From: Cognatazoarcus halotolerans
Lineage (GTDB): Bacteria; Pseudomonadota; Gammaproteobacteria; Burkholderiales; Rhodocyclaceae
DNA: 64,000 nt
Direction of reading: 5' to 3'
NCBI RefSeq assembly: GCF_009800965.1
Contig: NZ_WUAF01000012.1
Span: 1 to 64,000, forward strand
The notes under the pieces were generated by a model, which had not been told where the DNA came from, ran no database searches, and worked only from the letters and a program-made list of their open reading frames with translations. A program made the position numbers and the translations under genes. Positions 8,935-19,774 of the stretch are shown piece after piece. Position 1 is the stretch's first letter. Each line of letters starts with the position of its first letter.

Positions 8935-11286
8935 TCAGAGGCCCTCCACGCTGATCACGCCGCTGAGCGGCCCGAGGCCGGCAGTGCTCTGGTGAGCACC
9001 GGCAACCCGCACGCAACCATCCGCCACCGCTTCATCCACGCGCGCAGTGAGCGAGACGACGCCGGCAGCAGAACGCAGTCGCACAAGCTGGCCATCGGCT
9101 ACGCCCGATGCTGCCGCCGTGGCAGCATTCATCCGTGCAAGCGGTGCCGCCGCGTCCTTGGTCTTCTGAAGCGAGGGCGCACGGCGCACCAGCGGATCAG
9201 CGAAGTAGAGCGGGATGTCCGCTACGCGCTCGAAACCCTTGCCTTCAGCAGCAGGCTGCGAGGACAGCGGCACATCGACCAGGCCACCCAGGCGCTCGCT
9301 CACGAACTCGGGGCTCCCGCCCAGTGCCTCGACGCATACTTCGTCCGCCTTCGCGAAATCGAAGCCATCGAGACCGAGCAGATTGCCGAGCACCCGCAGC
9401 ACTTTCCAGCCCGGACGGGTTTCGCCAAGCGGCTTGACCACGCCATAGAAACTTTGCACGCGCCCTTCGCAGTTGACGAAAGTGCCGGCGGTCTCGGTAA
9501 AGGGTGCGATCGGCAGCATCGCATCGGCGTAATCGAGCGCGGCCACCGAACGGAAGGCACCCAGACTGACCACCAGGCCAGCCTGCTCGAACGCCGTGCG
9601 GGTCTTCACTGCATCGGCAAAGTCGAACTCGGCCTCTGCGCCGAGCACGAGATAGGCCGCCAGCGGCTTGTCGAGCATGTCGGCGACGTTGCGCCCGCCA
9701 GCACCGGGGACGGCCCCCACCACATGAGCACCGACGCTGTTTGCCGCTTCGCCGATGATGCCGACGCGACCATCGACAAGACGTGCGATTTCCTGTGCGA
9801 GCTGCTGCAGGGATGCGGCTTGCGGATGTTGTGCGGCGAGATTGCCGAGCCACACCGCAGCGCTGCTACCTGCGGCAAGGTCGTCGGCGATGGCCTGCGC
9901 TGCAGGGCTGATCGCCACTGCGGCGACGTAATCCGCGATCGCGCCGGATACGGGTTTGGAGACCGCCAGGGAAAGCGCCTTGACGACGCCGGCGAGCTCG
10001 GCAAGCATCTTGCCCGGAGCGACCAGCGCGCGGTTACGAACCGGCAGCAGCCAATCTTCGGCATTGGGACCGACGTAGCTCACCCGCAGGCCACGCTTGG
10101 CGGCCTGACGGACGCGCTGGGCCAGCAGCGGATGATCCTTGCGCAGGAAACTGCCCACCACCAGTAGGCGGTTGAGGCTCGCGACCTCGGCGATCGGCAT
10201 GCCGAGCCACGGCGCGCCACTGCGGCTTGCGTCGCCAGAAAAATCGGCCTGGCGCAGGCGCGAATCGATGTTTTCCGAACCGAGACCGCGCATCAGCTTC
10301 TGCGCGAGGTGGAGTTCCTCGAGTGTGGCGTGCGGCGAGAGCAGTGCGCCGACCGATTGCGCACCCTGTTCACGTACCGTCGACTTGAGACCGTTGGCGA
10401 CAAACTCGAGCGCGGTCTGCCAATCCACTTCCTGCCATTCGCCGCCTTGGCGAATCATCGGCTTGGTAAGGCGCTCGTCGGAGCCGAGCGCCTCGTAGGC
10501 AAAGCGGTCCTTGTCGGAGAGCCAGCATTCGTTGATCGCTTCGTTCTCGAGCGGCAGCACGCGTTTCACGGTGTCGTGCTTGACCTGGACGATCAGGTTG
10601 GAACCCAGCGAATCGTGGGGGCTCACCGATTTGCGGCGGGACATTTCCCAGGTGCGGGCGCTGAAGCGGAACGGTTTTGAAGTCAGCGCGCCAACCGGGC
10701 AGAGGTCGATGATGTTGCCCGAAAGCTCGGAATCGACGGTCTTCTCGACAAAGGGCATGATCTCGGCATGCTCGCCGCGGAATGCCTGCCCAAGCTCCAT
10801 TTCACCCGCGATCTCCTGGGTGAAGCGCACGCAGCGGGTGCAGTTGATGCACCGCGTCATGTCGGTGGCGACGAGCGAGCCGAGGTTCTTGTTGAGAACG
10901 ACCCGCTTCTCTTCCTGGTAGCGGGAACTGGAATCGCCGTAGCCCACGGCCAGATCCTGCAACTGGCATTCACCGCCCTGGTCGCAGATCGGACAATCCA
11001 GAGGGTGGTTGATGAGCAGGAACTCCATCACCCCCTTCTGTGCCTTCACTGCCGCTTCAGAGTGCGTCCAGACCTTCATGCCGTTGGTAACCGGCGTGGC
11101 GCAGGCAGGCAGCGGCTTGGGCGCCTTCTCCACCTGCACCAGACACATGCGACAGTTCGCCGCGATGGACAGCTTCTTGTGGTAACAGAAATGGGGGACG
11201 TAAGAACCGGCCTGGGTAGCAGCATCCATCACGGTGCTGCCATCGTTGACCTGGATTACTTTCCCGTCGATCTCGATCTCTAGCAT
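8935..11286 (-). CDS. nuoG: NADH-quinone oxidoreductase subunit G
   Basis: The product is 783 aa, the large Fe-S subunit of the peripheral arm. The N-terminus has a [2Fe-2S] ferredoxin domain ([18 protein letters not shown]), the His/Cys ligand motif [18 protein letters not shown], and a [16 protein letters not shown] plus CPVGAL [4Fe-4S] set. A molybdopterin-oxidoreductase-like domain without cofactor follows. It passes electrons from NuoF toward NuoI. The start overlaps the end of nuoF by 7 nt. The C-terminal half is more variable, as usual in the family. Confidence 0.96.
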   Translation of the reverse strand: MLEIEIDGKVIQVNDGSTVMDAATQAGSYVPHFCYHKKLSIAANCRMCLVQVEKAPKPLPACATPVTNGMKVWTHSEAAVKAQKGVMEFLLINHPLDCPICDQGGECQLQDLAVGYGDSSSRYQEEKRVVLNKNLGSLVATDMTRCINCTRCVRFTQEIAGEMELGQAFRGEHAEIMPFVEKTVDSELSGNIIDLCPVGALTSKPFRFSARTWEMSRRKSVSPHDSLGSNLIVQVKHDTVKRVLPLENEAINECWLSDKDRFAYEALGSDERLTKPMIRQGGEWQEVDWQTALEFVANGLKSTVREQGAQSVGALLSPHATLEELHLAQKLMRGLGSENIDSRLRQADFSGDASRSGAPWLGMPIAEVASLNRLLVVGSFLRKDHPLLAQRVRQAAKRGLRVSYVGPNAEDWLLPVRNRALVAPGKMLAELAGVVKALSLAVSKPVSGAIADYVAAVAISPAAQAIADDLAAGSSAAVWLGNLAAQHPQAASLQQLAQEIARLVDGRVGIIGEAANSVGAHVVGAVPGAGGRNVADMLDKPLAAYLVLGAEAEFDFADAVKTRTAFEQAGLVVSLGAFRSVAALDYADAMLPIAPFTETAGTFVNCEGRVQSFYGVVKPLGETRPGWKVLRVLGNLLGLDGFDFAKADEVCVEALGGSPEFVSERLGGLVDVPLSSQPAAEGKGFERVADIPLYFADPLVRRAPSLQKTKDAAAPLARMNAATAAASGVADGQLVRLRSAAGVVSLTARVDEAVADGCVRVAGAHQSTAGLGPLSGVISVEGL

Positions 11287-12599
11287 GTCGGACCTACGTA
11301 GATCTTGCTGCCTTCGTTCTGAACATCAGCAGGCACGAGGCACTGCTTATGTTCGATGTGGTATTCGAATTCACTGCCGAAGTGCTTGACGAAGCTCTGA
11401 ACCGGCATTGACGCGGCATCGCCGAGCGCACAGATTGTGCGGCCCATGATGTTCGCCGTGACACTGTTGAGCAGATCCAGATCTTCGGGCCGGCCCTTGC
11501 CGTGTTCTATGCGGTGCACCACACGGTAGAGCCAGCCGGTACCTTCACGACACGGCGTGCACTGACCGCAGGACTCTTCAAAGTAGAAGTACGAGAGTCG
11601 CTCGAGCGCCTTCACCATGCAGGTGCTCTCGTCCATGACGATCACCGCCCCCGAGCCGAGCATCGAACCGGCCTTGGAGATGGAGTCGTAATCCATGGTG
11701 CAGTCCATCATGATGTCCGCCGGCAACACCGGCGCTGAGGAGCCGCCGGGAATCACCGCCTTGAGCCGACGCCCGCCGCGCACCCCGCCTGCGAGGGCAA
11801 GCAGTTCGGAAAACGGCGTGCCAAGGCGGACTTCGTAGTTTCCGGGACGGCCGACGTGCCCCGAGACCGAGAAGATCTTGGTACCACCGTTGTTCGGCTT
11901 GCCCAGATTGAGGAAGTGCTCACCACCGTCATTGATGATGAACGGAACCGAAGCGAATGTTTCGGTGTTGTTGATCGTCGTCGGCTTGCCGTAGATACCA
12001 TAGCTTGCCGGGAAAGGCGGCTTGAATCGCGGTTGCCCCTTCTTGCCTTCGATCGATTCGAGGAGTGCGGTCTCTTCGCCACAGATGTAGGCACCGTAGC
12101 CATGGTGAGCGAACAACTCGAATCCGAAATCGGTGCCGAGAATATTCTGGCCTAGAAATCCGGCTGCACGCGCCTCGGCGAGCGCCTCTTCGAAGCGTTG
12201 ATAGACATCGAAGATTTCGCCGTGGATGTAGTTGTAGCCTCGCTCGCACCCCATCGCGTAGGCCGCGATGGTCATCCCCTCGATGACCGAGTGCGGGTTG
12301 TAGCGCAGGATATCGCGGTCCTTGAAGGTCCCGGGCTCGCCCTCGTCGGAGTTGCAGGCAAGGTACTTGGCACCCGGAAAGGCACGCGGCATGAAGCTCC
12401 ACTTGAGCCCAGTCGGGAAGCCGGCACCACCGCGACCGCGCAGACCGGATTTCTTGACCTCGGCGATCACGTCTTCCGGCGAGATCTTCTCGTTGATGAT
12501 CTTCTTCAGGGCCGAATAACCGCCCCTGGCCACATAGTCCTCGAGGCGCCAGGTCCGGTCGCCATCGAGTCCAGCGAATATCAGTTCGTGGGTACTCAT
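11280..12599 (-). CDS. nuoF: NADH-quinone oxidoreductase subunit F, NADH/FMN binding
   Basis: The product is 439 aa when started at the ATG giving [12 protein letters not shown], which overlaps the nuoE stop as ATGA. The subunit oxidises NADH. The glycine-rich NADH site ([16 protein letters not shown]), the FMN region ([18 protein letters not shown]) and the N3 cluster ligands ([15 protein letters not shown]) are all visible, with a fourth Cys downstream near GRTICALGD. It forms the tip of the peripheral arm with NuoE. Confidence 0.97.
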   Translation of the reverse strand: MSTHELIFAGLDGDRTWRLEDYVARGGYSALKKIINEKISPEDVIAEVKKSGLRGRGGAGFPTGLKWSFMPRAFPGAKYLACNSDEGEPGTFKDRDILRYNPHSVIEGMTIAAYAMGCERGYNYIHGEIFDVYQRFEEALAEARAAGFLGQNILGTDFGFELFAHHGYGAYICGEETALLESIEGKKGQPRFKPPFPASYGIYGKPTTINNTETFASVPFIINDGGEHFLNLGKPNNGGTKIFSVSGHVGRPGNYEVRLGTPFSELLALAGGVRGGRRLKAVIPGGSSAPVLPADIMMDCTMDYDSISKAGSMLGSGAVIVMDESTCMVKALERLSYFYFEESCGQCTPCREGTGWLYRVVHRIEHGKGRPEDLDLLNSVTANIMGRTICALGDAASMPVQSFVKHFGSEFEYHIEHKQCLVPADVQNEGSKIYVGPTC

Positions 12600-13072
12600 T
12601 TGTCGAGGTCTGCCAGCATTTGATCGATTTTCTCGGGCGTCATCCAGCTGCACATGCGATGGTTATTGACCAGCAGGACCGGCGCATCGCCACAGGCGCC
12701 CATGCATTCACCCTCCTTGAGAGTGAACTTGCCGTCGGCCGTCGTTTCGTTGAAATCGATCCCGAGCTTCTGCTTGATGTACTCGGCAGCATGCACACCG
12801 CCCGACAACGCGCACGGCAGATTGGTACATACCGTGATCTTGTGCTTGCCGACCGGTTCGATGTCGTACATGTTGTAGAAACTTGCCACTTCGAATGCCG
12901 CGATCGGCGCCATGTCGAGATAGCGGGCGACGAAATCGATCGTCTCGTTGGCAAGCCAGCCTTTCTCCTCCTGCGCGATGCGCAAGGCCCCCATCACCGC
13001 CGACTGCTTCTGCTCCGGCGGATACTTGGCGACTTCCACGTCGATTCTGGCTAGCGATTCCTGACTCAGCAT
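12596..13072 (-). CDS. nuoE: NADH-quinone oxidoreductase subunit E, thioredoxin-like [2Fe-2S]
   Basis: The product is 158 aa from the ATG giving [14 protein letters not shown]; a longer open frame upstream overlaps the nuoD-nuoE spacer and is not conserved. The four cysteines binding cluster N1a lie in CTNLPC and CMGAC, in a thioredoxin-like C-terminal domain. A helical N-terminal domain ([20 protein letters not shown]) precedes it. It is coupled to nuoF by a 4-nt overlap. Confidence 0.96.
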   Translation of the reverse strand: MLSQESLARIDVEVAKYPPEQKQSAVMGALRIAQEEKGWLANETIDFVARYLDMAPIAAFEVASFYNMYDIEPVGKHKITVCTNLPCALSGGVHAAEYIKQKLGIDFNETTADGKFTLKEGECMGACGDAPVLLVNNHRMCSWMTPEKIDQMLADLDK

Positions 13073-13112
13073 ATTCAGCTCGGATACGGATTCAGCCTTT
13101 CGGCCGGTTGTC

Positions 13113-14366
13113 TTAGCGGTCGATTTCCCCGAACACGACGTCCATCGTGCCGATAATCGCCACCACGTCGGCAATCATGTGGCCGCGCGCCATGTCATCC
13201 ATCGCGGAAAGGTGGGCAAAGCCCGGCGCACGAAGTTTGAGTCGATAAGGTTTGTTGGCACCGTCGGAGACTGCGTACACCCCAAACTCGCCCTTGGGAT
13301 GCTCGACGGCTGCATACACCTCACCTTCCGGAACGTGCATGCCTTCGGTAAAGAGCTTGAAGTGATGGATCAGCTCTTCCATGTTGGATTTCATCGATTC
13401 GCGCTTCGGGGGCGCCACCTTGTGGTTCGAGGTGATCACGGGACCCGGGTTTGCCCGCAGCCAGTCGATGCACTGCTTGACGATGCGATTCGATTGACGC
13501 ATCTCTTCGATACGGACGAGGTAGCGATCGTAACAGTCACCATTGACACCAACGGGGATGTCGAAATCGACCCGGTCATAGACCTCGTACGGCTGCTTCT
13601 TGCGCAAATCCCACTCGATTCCCGAGCCACGCAGCATCGCCCCGGTGAAACCCCAGGCCAGAGCCTGCTCCGGGGTCACGATACCAATATCGACGGTCCG
13701 CTGTTTCCAGATCCTGTTATCGGTGAGCAAGGTCTCGTATTCATCAACGTAGCGCGGGAAGCGAGAGCAGAAATCATCGAGGAAGTCGAGCAGCGAGCCC
13801 TGGCGATTCTCGTTGAGCTTCCTGACCGCATCCGCGCCCTTCCACTTCGAAACCTCGTATTGCGGCATCTGGTCGGGAAGATCGCGGTACACGCCGCCCG
13901 GCCGGTAGTACGCCGCGTGCATGCGGGCACCAGAGACCGCCTCGTAGGCGTCCATCAGGTCCTCACGCTCGCGGAACGTGTACAGCACCATCGTCATCGC
14001 ACCGATGTCGAGCGCGTGCGTGCCGATGTTCAACAAGTGATTCAGGATCCGGGTGATTTCATCGAACATCACCCGGATATATTGTGCCCGCAGAGGTACC
14101 TCGACACCCAGCAGCTTCTCGATGGCCATGCAGTACGCATGTTCGTTGCACATCATCGAAACGTAGTCGAGACGATCCATGTAAGGCACCGACTGGACCC
14201 AGGTACGTGTCTCCGCGAGCTTCTCGGTCCCTCGATGCAGCAAACCGATATGCGGGTCGGCCCGCTCAACCACTTCGCCGTCGAGCTCCAGTACCAGACG
14301 AAGCACGCCGTGCGCCGAGGGGTGCTGAGGCCCGAAGTTGATCGTGTAATTGCGAATCTCAGCCAT
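13113..14366 (-). CDS. nuoD: NADH-quinone oxidoreductase subunit D
   Basis: The product is 417 aa, the 49-kDa-type subunit that forms most of the quinone headgroup site. Hallmarks are [15 protein letters not shown] near the N-terminus (the quinone-contacting His loop), [14 protein letters not shown], and the C-terminal DVVFGEIDR. It is homologous to [NiFe]-hydrogenase large subunits but lacks the nickel cysteines. The start is chosen at [14 protein letters not shown], which overlaps the end of nuoC by 8 nt. NuoC and NuoD are separate here, unlike the fused E. coli protein. Confidence 0.97.
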   Translation of the reverse strand: MAEIRNYTINFGPQHPSAHGVLRLVLELDGEVVERADPHIGLLHRGTEKLAETRTWVQSVPYMDRLDYVSMMCNEHAYCMAIEKLLGVEVPLRAQYIRVMFDEITRILNHLLNIGTHALDIGAMTMVLYTFREREDLMDAYEAVSGARMHAAYYRPGGVYRDLPDQMPQYEVSKWKGADAVRKLNENRQGSLLDFLDDFCSRFPRYVDEYETLLTDNRIWKQRTVDIGIVTPEQALAWGFTGAMLRGSGIEWDLRKKQPYEVYDRVDFDIPVGVNGDCYDRYLVRIEEMRQSNRIVKQCIDWLRANPGPVITSNHKVAPPKRESMKSNMEELIHHFKLFTEGMHVPEGEVYAAVEHPKGEFGVYAVSDGANKPYRLKLRAPGFAHLSAMDDMARGHMIADVVAIIGTMDVVFGEIDR

Positions 14367-14964
14367 GGCCGACGTCCCCGTATTTCTCTTCACGTACGAT
14401 CCGCGGTGTGTTCTCGCGCGGCTCGATGCTCACCGGCTGATAGACGACACGACCTGCCTCCGGGTCGTATCGCATCTCGACATAGCCCGAAATCGGGAAA
14501 TCCTTGCGGAATGGATGACCCACAAAACCATAGTCGGTAAGAATTCGCCGCAGATCCGGGTGGCCCGAGAACATGATCCCGTAGAGGTCGAAAGCCTCAC
14601 GCTCAAACCAGTTCGCCGATGGCCACACGGGAAACACTGAATCAAGCACCGGGAACTGGTCTTCGGCCGCGAATGCCTTCAGCCGCAGCCGCCAGTTATG
14701 ACTGACAGACAGGAGGTGCACCGCCACCGCGAAACGCAGTCCTTCGCGACTGCCATCACCGTAGGTTGCGTAATCGACTCCCGAGAGGTCGATCAGCTGT
14801 TCGAAGCGCAGATCCGCATGGTCGCGCAGCGTCTGGGCGACCGCAAGATAATCTGCCGCTGCCACTTCGAGCGTCACCTCACCACGATCCACCACCAGCG
14901 AAATCACCTTGTCGCCGAAAATTTCGGTCAGCAACGAGGAAAGTTTTTCGAGTTTGGCACTCAT
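14359..14964 (-). CDS. nuoC: NADH-quinone oxidoreductase subunit C
   Basis: The product is 201 aa from the ATG giving [18 protein letters not shown]. The frame remains open 90 codons upstream, but that part is antisense-like sequence over nuoB. The 30-kDa subunit signature ERE.FDL(Y)[24 protein letters not shown] is clear near residues 135-165. It is a structural scaffold between NuoD and NuoB/NuoI and has no cofactor. Confidence 0.96.
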   Translation of the reverse strand: MSAKLEKLSSLLTEIFGDKVISLVVDRGEVTLEVAAADYLAVAQTLRDHADLRFEQLIDLSGVDYATYGDGSREGLRFAVAVHLLSVSHNWRLRLKAFAAEDQFPVLDSVFPVWPSANWFEREAFDLYGIMFSGHPDLRRILTDYGFVGHPFRKDFPISGYVEMRYDPEAGRVVYQPVSIEPRENTPRIVREEKYGDVGHG

Positions 14965-14981
14965 AGGAACGTTTTTCCGGA

Positions 14982-15458
14982 TTAACGCGCAATCGTGTTG
15001 GTGCGCTTGATCTTGTTCTGGAGCTGGATGATTCCGTAGAGAAGCGCCTCGGCAGTCGGAGGGCAGCCCGGCACATAAACGTCGACCGGAACGATGCGAT
15101 CGCAGCCCCGAACAACCGAGTACGAATAATGGTAATAGCCGCCGCCGTTGGCACACGACCCCATCGAGATCACCCAGCGCGGCTCCGCCATCTGGTCGTA
15201 TACCTTGCGCAAGGCCGGGGCCATCTTGTTGCACAGCGTCCCGGCCACAATCATCAGGTCCGACTGCCGGGGACTTGGGCGAAACACCACACCAAAGCGG
15301 TCCAGGTCATAACGAGAACAGCCTGCGTGGATCATTTCGACCGCACAACATGCGAGACCAAAAGTCATCGGCCACAATGAACCTGTCCGGGTCCAGTTGA
15401 TCACAGTGTCCAGCGACGTCGTAACGAAGCCTTCCTTGAAAACACCTTCGATACTCAT
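14982..15458 (-). CDS. nuoB: NADH-quinone oxidoreductase subunit B, N2 cluster
   Basis: The product is 158 aa. NuoB carries the terminal cluster N2 that reduces quinone. Its four ligands are the tandem pair in GLACCAVEM plus Cys residues in [12 protein letters not shown] and [11 protein letters not shown]. It is 17 nt upstream of nuoC and 55 nt downstream of nuoA, all co-directional. Confidence 0.97.
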   Translation of the reverse strand: MSIEGVFKEGFVTTSLDTVINWTRTGSLWPMTFGLACCAVEMIHAGCSRYDLDRFGVVFRPSPRQSDLMIVAGTLCNKMAPALRKVYDQMAEPRWVISMGSCANGGGYYHYSYSVVRGCDRIVPVDVYVPGCPPTAEALLYGIIQLQNKIKRTNTIAR

Positions 15459-15513
15459 TCATCCCCCCATTTCACCCGCAGAAGCATGGAACCACAAATC
15501 TGCCGCGAAAGGA

Positions 15514-15888
15514 TCATTCCCACTCAAGGGCACCCTTCTTCCAGACCCAGATATAACCGATCAGAAGAATGCCAAGAAAAACCATCATCTCGAAAAACCC
15601 GAAGAGCCTGAGGCCTTCAGTCGCTGCAATCTCCTTCAGGATGGTCGCCCATGGAAAGAGGAACGCAATCTCGAGATCGAAAAGAATGAAAAGGATGGCG
15701 ATCAGATAGTAGCGTACGTCGAACTTGATCCGCGCATCTTCGAACGGCTCAAAGCCACATTCGTAGGGAGAGAGTTTTTCGGCATCAGGCCGATGGGGGC
15801 CGGCCAGGCGGCCAAGAACGATGGGTACGCACCCGAAGGCAAGACCGACGAGGATGAAGATCAAGACGGGAAAGTAATTTTCCAGCAT
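15514..15888 (-). CDS. nuoA: NADH-quinone oxidoreductase subunit A
   Basis: The product is 124 aa from the ATG giving [15 protein letters not shown]; a TTG five codons earlier is an alternative. It is a three-helix membrane subunit. The long first loop with [23 protein letters not shown] contains the conserved Cys that reports the deactive state in other organisms. It is the first gene of the nuo operon, with tRNA-Leu upstream. Confidence 0.95.
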   Translation of the reverse strand: MLENYFPVLIFILVGLAFGCVPIVLGRLAGPHRPDAEKLSPYECGFEPFEDARIKFDVRYYLIAILFILFDLEIAFLFPWATILKEIAATEGLRLFGFFEMMVFLGILLIGYIWVWKKGALEWE

Positions 15889-15933
15889 ACCCAAGACATC
15901 CAATGTGATTTGGGAGCTTAGCTCCGCATGGAA

Positions 15934-15953
15934 ACGCCCGCAAATGCGGGCGT
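15934..15953 (-). terminator. Hairpin between tRNA-Leu and nuoA
   Basis: ACGCCCGCA and TGCGGGCGT form a 9-bp perfect inverted repeat around a 2-nt centre (in practice a loop of at least 4 nt). On the minus strand it is followed by TTTCC. It sits 10 nt after the 3' end of tRNA-Leu and about 45 nt before the nuoA start. It could terminate part of the tRNA transcript or be a processing and stability element in a longer transcript. The T-tract is short, so termination is probably partial. Confidence 0.55.
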
Positions 15954-15963
15954 CCTCATAATC

Positions 15964-16048
15964 TGGTGCCGACGGTGAGACTCGAACTCACACGACTCGC
16001 GTCACCACCCCCTCAAGATGGCGTGTCTACCAATTTCACCACGTCGGC
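15964..16048 (-). tRNA. tRNA-Leu (anticodon GAG)
   Basis: The minus-strand sequence begins GCCGACGTGGTGAAATTGG and ends CGTCGGCACCA. The acceptor stem GCCGACG/CGTCGGC, the T arm with GTTCGAGTC, a long variable arm and an encoded CCA are all present. The anticodon stem CCATC/GGTGG encloses TTGAGGG, giving anticodon GAG for CUC/CUU leucine codons. It lies between secG and nuoA on the same strand, a common betaproteobacterial arrangement. Confidence 0.95.
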
Positions 16049-16109
16049 ATCACAAAAATCAGCGAACGAAAGTATATCTTGCTGCAGTGCCAAAGAAAAG
16101 GCCCGCACG

Positions 16110-16472
16110 CTATTTGGGGATCGCCAGCGCCTTCGAATCAGGGTTTCCAGCGGGTGCGTCTGCTGGCGCGGCAGGCGCTTCGGACGCAGCCGCAGGCACC
16201 GCATCCATGACACTCTTGGCTGCACCGCCATCATTATGCGCAACGTAGCTCAATCCCAGACTGGTCAGGAAGAACAGGGTCGCAAGAACCGCGGTCATCC
16301 GACTCAGGAAATTGGCGGAACCGGATGCACCAAAAAGACTTCCGGAAGCACCACTACCAAACGCTGCCCCCATATCCGCACCCTTACCGTGCTGCATCAA
16401 CACTAGACCGATTACCGCAAGACCGATCAGGACGTGCACCGTCAATACGATCGAAAAAAGATAGCTGCTCAT
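16110..16472 (-). CDS. secG: Preprotein translocase subunit SecG
   Basis: The product is 120 aa from the ATG giving MSSYLFSIVLTVHVLIGLAV; upstream in-frame codons are not conserved. There are two transmembrane helices separated by a Gly/Ser-rich cytoplasmic loop (MQHGKGADMGAAFGSGASGS...), the SecG signature. An Ala/Pro-rich tail follows. SecG assists SecYE/SecA in protein export. It lies 20 nt after tpiA and just before the tRNA. Confidence 0.95.
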   Translation of the reverse strand: MSSYLFSIVLTVHVLIGLAVIGLVLMQHGKGADMGAAFGSGASGSLFGASGSANFLSRMTAVLATLFFLTSLGLSYVAHNDGGAAKSVMDAVPAAASEAPAAPADAPAGNPDSKALAIPK

Positions 16473-16492
16473 TTGCTGTTTTACCTGTCCAT

Positions 16493-17251
16493 TCAATTCA
16501 TCAAGTCGCCTGCCGCGCAAATCGCGAGGAAATCCCCGGCAACCAGCGACGCGCCACCAATCAAGCCACCATCAATATCGGGTTTCGCGAACAATGCTGA
16601 CGCATTCGCCGGCTTGACGCTCCCTCCATACAGAAGCGGCACCCCGCGAGCATCCGTTCCAAAGCGCCTCTGAAGCAATCCGCGAATATGCAAATGCACT
16701 TCCTGCGCGTCTTCTGGAGACGCCGAGCGTCCGGTCCCTATTGCCCATACCGGCTCATACGCCACAATCAGGGACGCGCGTCCGACATCGGGCATCACGT
16801 CCAGCACCGCCTCAAGCTGTCGCTCCACGACTTCCTTGGTCTTTCCACCGGCACGCTCCAACTCGCTCTCGCCAACACAGACGATCGGGCGCAACCCCGC
16901 TGCAAGTGCCTTGACGACCTTCGCGGCCACCTGATCGTCGGTCTCGCCGAAGAGCACGCGGCGTTCCGAGTGGCCAAGGATGACGTAGCTGCAGCCAAGC
17001 TCCACAAGCATGCCTGCCTCGACCTCGCCCGTGTAGGCACCGGATCCGTATTCGCTCGAGTTCTGCGCCCCGAGGGCAATCGAGGAGCCCTGCAACATCG
17101 CTCCGACCTGTGCAAGATACGGAAACGGAACACACAGCACGACGCTCGAAGCGTTTTCGGGAACGCCCTTAAGAATAGCCTGCGTAAGATCGCGGTTGGC
17201 CACAAGCCCACCGTTCATCTTCCAGTTCGCGGCAATCAACTTTTTTCTCAC
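16493..17251 (-). CDS. tpiA: Triose-phosphate isomerase
   Basis: The product is 252 aa, the normal length. It interconverts glyceraldehyde 3-phosphate and dihydroxyacetone phosphate. Seen: N-terminal ANWKMNG (catalytic Asn/Lys), the electrophile His in LGHSERR, catalytic Glu in AYEPVWAIGTGRSA with the mobile phosphate loop, and YGGSVKP near the C-terminus. The start is GTG (GTGAGAAAAAAG); a nearby ATG is in another frame. A sigma70-like promoter lies about 30 nt upstream. Confidence 0.97.
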   Translation of the reverse strand: MRKKLIAANWKMNGGLVANRDLTQAILKGVPENASSVVLCVPFPYLAQVGAMLQGSSIALGAQNSSEYGSGAYTGEVEAGMLVELGCSYVILGHSERRVLFGETDDQVAAKVVKALAAGLRPIVCVGESELERAGGKTKEVVERQLEAVLDVMPDVGRASLIVAYEPVWAIGTGRSASPEDAQEVHLHIRGLLQRRFGTDARGVPLLYGGSVKPANASALFAKPDIDGGLIGGASLVAGDFLAICAAGDLMN

Positions 17252-17281
17252 GGGCGCCCGCCATGACCCCTAAACCGCGGG

Positions 17282-17311
17282 ATTGTATTCGTTCGTAGCC
17301 AGCGTGGTCAA
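17282..17311 (-). promoter_or_regulatory. Candidate sigma70 promoter of tpiA-secG-tRNA-nuo
   Basis: On the minus strand TTGACC and TACAAT are separated by 18 bp, a near-consensus sigma70-type pair. It lies in the 148-bp gap between glmM and tpiA, about 30 nt before the tpiA GTG. It could drive tpiA, secG, tRNA-Leu and, by readthrough, the nuo genes. Identified by eye only. Confidence 0.6.
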
Positions 17312-17399
17312 ACACCGCCCAAAATGCAGCCGGCCGAAACAGGCGTCCGTACGATCGAGCCCAGGTCCGGAGCAATCGCAACCGGCTCACCGTCACACA

Positions 17400-18767
17400 T
17401 CAATCCGCGGCAGCCGGATCACAAGCACGCGCGACCACATCCGCGATCTGCCGCGCGAGCCGCTCGACCTGCGCCTTGTCCGCACCCTCGACCATCACTC
17501 TCAACAGCGGCTCGGTTCCCGAGGGTCGCAACAGCACACGGCCACGATCGCCCAGCTCCTTCTCGGCGCCGAGCCGCGCGGCCGTGATCGCCTCATCCGC
17601 CTGCCAGTTGAAGCCGGCAGGCAGTCGCACGTTGATCAATACCTGTGGATAGAAGGCAAGATCCGCACAGGCCTCGGACAGACTCTCGCCAGAAACACGC
17701 AGTGCAGCCAGAACCTGCAACGCAGAGATGATTCCGTCGCCAGTCGTGTGACGGTCAAGGCAGAGAATGTGGCCGGAGTTTTCGCCACCGAGGCGCCAGC
17801 CCCGCTCCTGAAGCACCTCCATCACGTAACGGTCTCCGACCTTGGCTCGCGCGAACGGCGCCCCGAGCCGCCCGATCGCATGCTCGAAGCCCAGGTTGCT
17901 CATGAGCGTCCCGACAACACCGTCCAGAACACCACTGGCATGCCGGGTGCGGGCTATCACGTAAAGCAGTTTGTCTCCGTCATAAATCTCTCCGCGGCCA
18001 TCCACCATCATGACGCGATCACCATCGCCGTCCAGCGCGATACCAATATCGGCGCCATGCTCCAGCACCGCGCGGCGAACACTGTCAGGGCGGGTCGCGC
18101 CGACGCCATCATTGATATTCAGCCCGTTGGGTTCGACACCGACCGCAATGACGTCAGCACCTAGCTCGTGAAACACCTTCGGAGCGATGTGGTAGCAGGC
18201 GCCATGCGCACAGTCGAGCGCAATCTTGACGCCTCGAAGATCAAGTTCATTGGGGAAAGTACTTTTGCAGAACTCGATATAGCGACCCGCTGCATCGTCG
18301 ACGCGTCGCGCACGCCCGAGCCGGGCCGACTCCATGCAGTCCATGGGCTGGTCCAGCCGAGCCTCGATCTCGTGCTCCACTGCGTCGGGCAGCTTCGATC
18401 CATGGGCCGAGAAAAACTTGATGCCATTGTCCTGATATGGATTGTGAGAAGCGGAAATCACCACACCGGCCTGGAGCCGAAGCGCACGGGTGAGATGTGC
18501 AACCGCAGGCGTCGGAATCGGCCCGGCGAGCATGACATCGACCCCAGCCGCTGAGAATCCCGCCTCGAGCGCCGCCTCCAGCATGTAGCCGGAAACACGG
18601 GTATCCTTCCCGATCAGCACTGCAGGTCGCTCACCGGCGCCAAGATGTTCGCGAGCGACCAGGGTAAGCCCCGCCGCATAACCGAGGCGCATCACGAAGT
18701 CGGGCGTGATGGGGAACTCACCGACTTTGCCGCGCACTCCGTCCGTTCCAAAATACTTTCTGCTCAT
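17400..18767 (-). CDS. glmM: Phosphoglucosamine mutase
   Basis: The product is 455 aa. It converts glucosamine 6-phosphate to glucosamine 1-phosphate for UDP-GlcNAc, and so feeds peptidoglycan and lipid A. The active-site phosphoserine is in [17 protein letters not shown], the metal loop is [12 protein letters not shown], the sugar loop is GGENSGH, and the phosphate-binding loop is [15 protein letters not shown]. It lies downstream of folP, the same order as in E. coli. The intergenic gap of 117 nt upstream shows no clear terminator. Confidence 0.97.
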   Translation of the reverse strand: MSRKYFGTDGVRGKVGEFPITPDFVMRLGYAAGLTLVAREHLGAGERPAVLIGKDTRVSGYMLEAALEAGFSAAGVDVMLAGPIPTPAVAHLTRALRLQAGVVISASHNPYQDNGIKFFSAHGSKLPDAVEHEIEARLDQPMDCMESARLGRARRVDDAAGRYIEFCKSTFPNELDLRGVKIALDCAHGACYHIAPKVFHELGADVIAVGVEPNGLNINDGVGATRPDSVRRAVLEHGADIGIALDGDGDRVMMVDGRGEIYDGDKLLYVIARTRHASGVLDGVVGTLMSNLGFEHAIGRLGAPFARAKVGDRYVMEVLQERGWRLGGENSGHILCLDRHTTGDGIISALQVLAALRVSGESLSEACADLAFYPQVLINVRLPAGFNWQADEAITAARLGAEKELGDRGRVLLRPSGTEPLLRVMVEGADKAQVERLARQIADVVARACDPAAAD

Positions 18768-18884
18768 CGAAAAAACCCCGCTCGTGGAATCTCAGTATTT
18801 CAGGCCGCTCGTCAAACCGAAGCGCCCGAAGCCCGGCGGATTATGACGGCAACACCCGAAAGGCGCCGTGAAGTGCTCACCGCA

Positions 18885-19715
18885 TCACTTGTCAAAAAGG
18901 ACTGCCGCGCGGACCCTGAGGGCATCGACGGTCTCTCCTACATCGTGAACACGGATGATGCTTGCCCCGCGATCTGCGGCCATGAGCGCAGTCGCAAGAC
19001 TTCCAGCGAGTCGCTGGCCAACCGGACGACCCGTGATTGCACCGACCATCGATTTGCGCGATACGCCAATCAAGAGCGGCCCCAGCGGCACCAGATCAGG
19101 CAGCGCACGAAGCAGCGCGAGGTTATGCGCCAGCGATTTACCGAAACCGAATCCCGGATCGTACGTGACTCGATCCGCAGCGATGCCCGCCTCCAGGCAG
19201 CGATCCTTCTGGCGCATGAGGTAATCGCGAACCTCGACCACCACGTCGGAATACTCGGGATCAAGCTGCATGCTTTGCGGCTTTCCGCGCATGTGCATCA
19301 CGCACAACGCGGCGTCGCTCGCGGCAACCGCCTCGAGCGCACCAGCCATTTGAAATGCGTTGATATCGTTGATCATCGAAGCGCCCGCCGCAACCGCGGC
19401 ACGCATCACGCCAGGCTTCACCGTGTCGATCGATACTGGCACCTCCCAATCAACGATCCGCTCGAGAAGCGGCAATACCCGATCCATCTCTTCTTGCTCG
19501 GAAACCGGCTCGGCCCCCGGCCTCGAGGACTCTCCTCCGATATCGAGAATAGCCGCGCCGTCAGTCACGGCCCGCTCCGCATGTCGCAGAGCGACATCGA
19601 AATGCCTGTCATGCCCATCCCCAGAGAACGAGTCCGGCGTCACATTGACAATCGCCATTACCACCGGCTGGCGCAGATCTAGCCTGAAGCGCCCACATCG
19701 GAGAAATTCCGACAT
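18885..19715 (-). CDS. folP: Dihydropteroate synthase
   Basis: The product is 276 aa. It condenses p-aminobenzoate with dihydropterin pyrophosphate in folate synthesis and is the sulfonamide target. The two signature regions, MAIVNVTPDSFSGDG and DIGGESSRPGAEPV, are present, as are the later pterin-site residues (DPGFGFGKSLAHN) and a C-terminal IIRVHDV. It lies between ftsH and glmM, co-directional. Confidence 0.97.
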   Translation of the reverse strand: MSEFLRCGRFRLDLRQPVVMAIVNVTPDSFSGDGHDRHFDVALRHAERAVTDGAAILDIGGESSRPGAEPVSEQEEMDRVLPLLERIVDWEVPVSIDTVKPGVMRAAVAAGASMINDINAFQMAGALEAVAASDAALCVMHMRGKPQSMQLDPEYSDVVVEVRDYLMRQKDRCLEAGIAADRVTYDPGFGFGKSLAHNLALLRALPDLVPLGPLLIGVSRKSMVGAITGRPVGQRLAGSLATALMAADRGASIIRVHDVGETVDALRVRAAVLFDK

Positions 19716-19774
19716 TTACCCTCTCCGAAATGGAAACGGGCGGCCACGCCGCCCGATATCTTGAAACCGCTTCG

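Noticed and set aside
5296-8995. Plus-strand open frames opposite nuoL and nuoJ/nuoI/nuoH
   Set aside because: Same His/Gln/Arg-rich antisense composition; no ribosome site or domain; complementary genes are certain.
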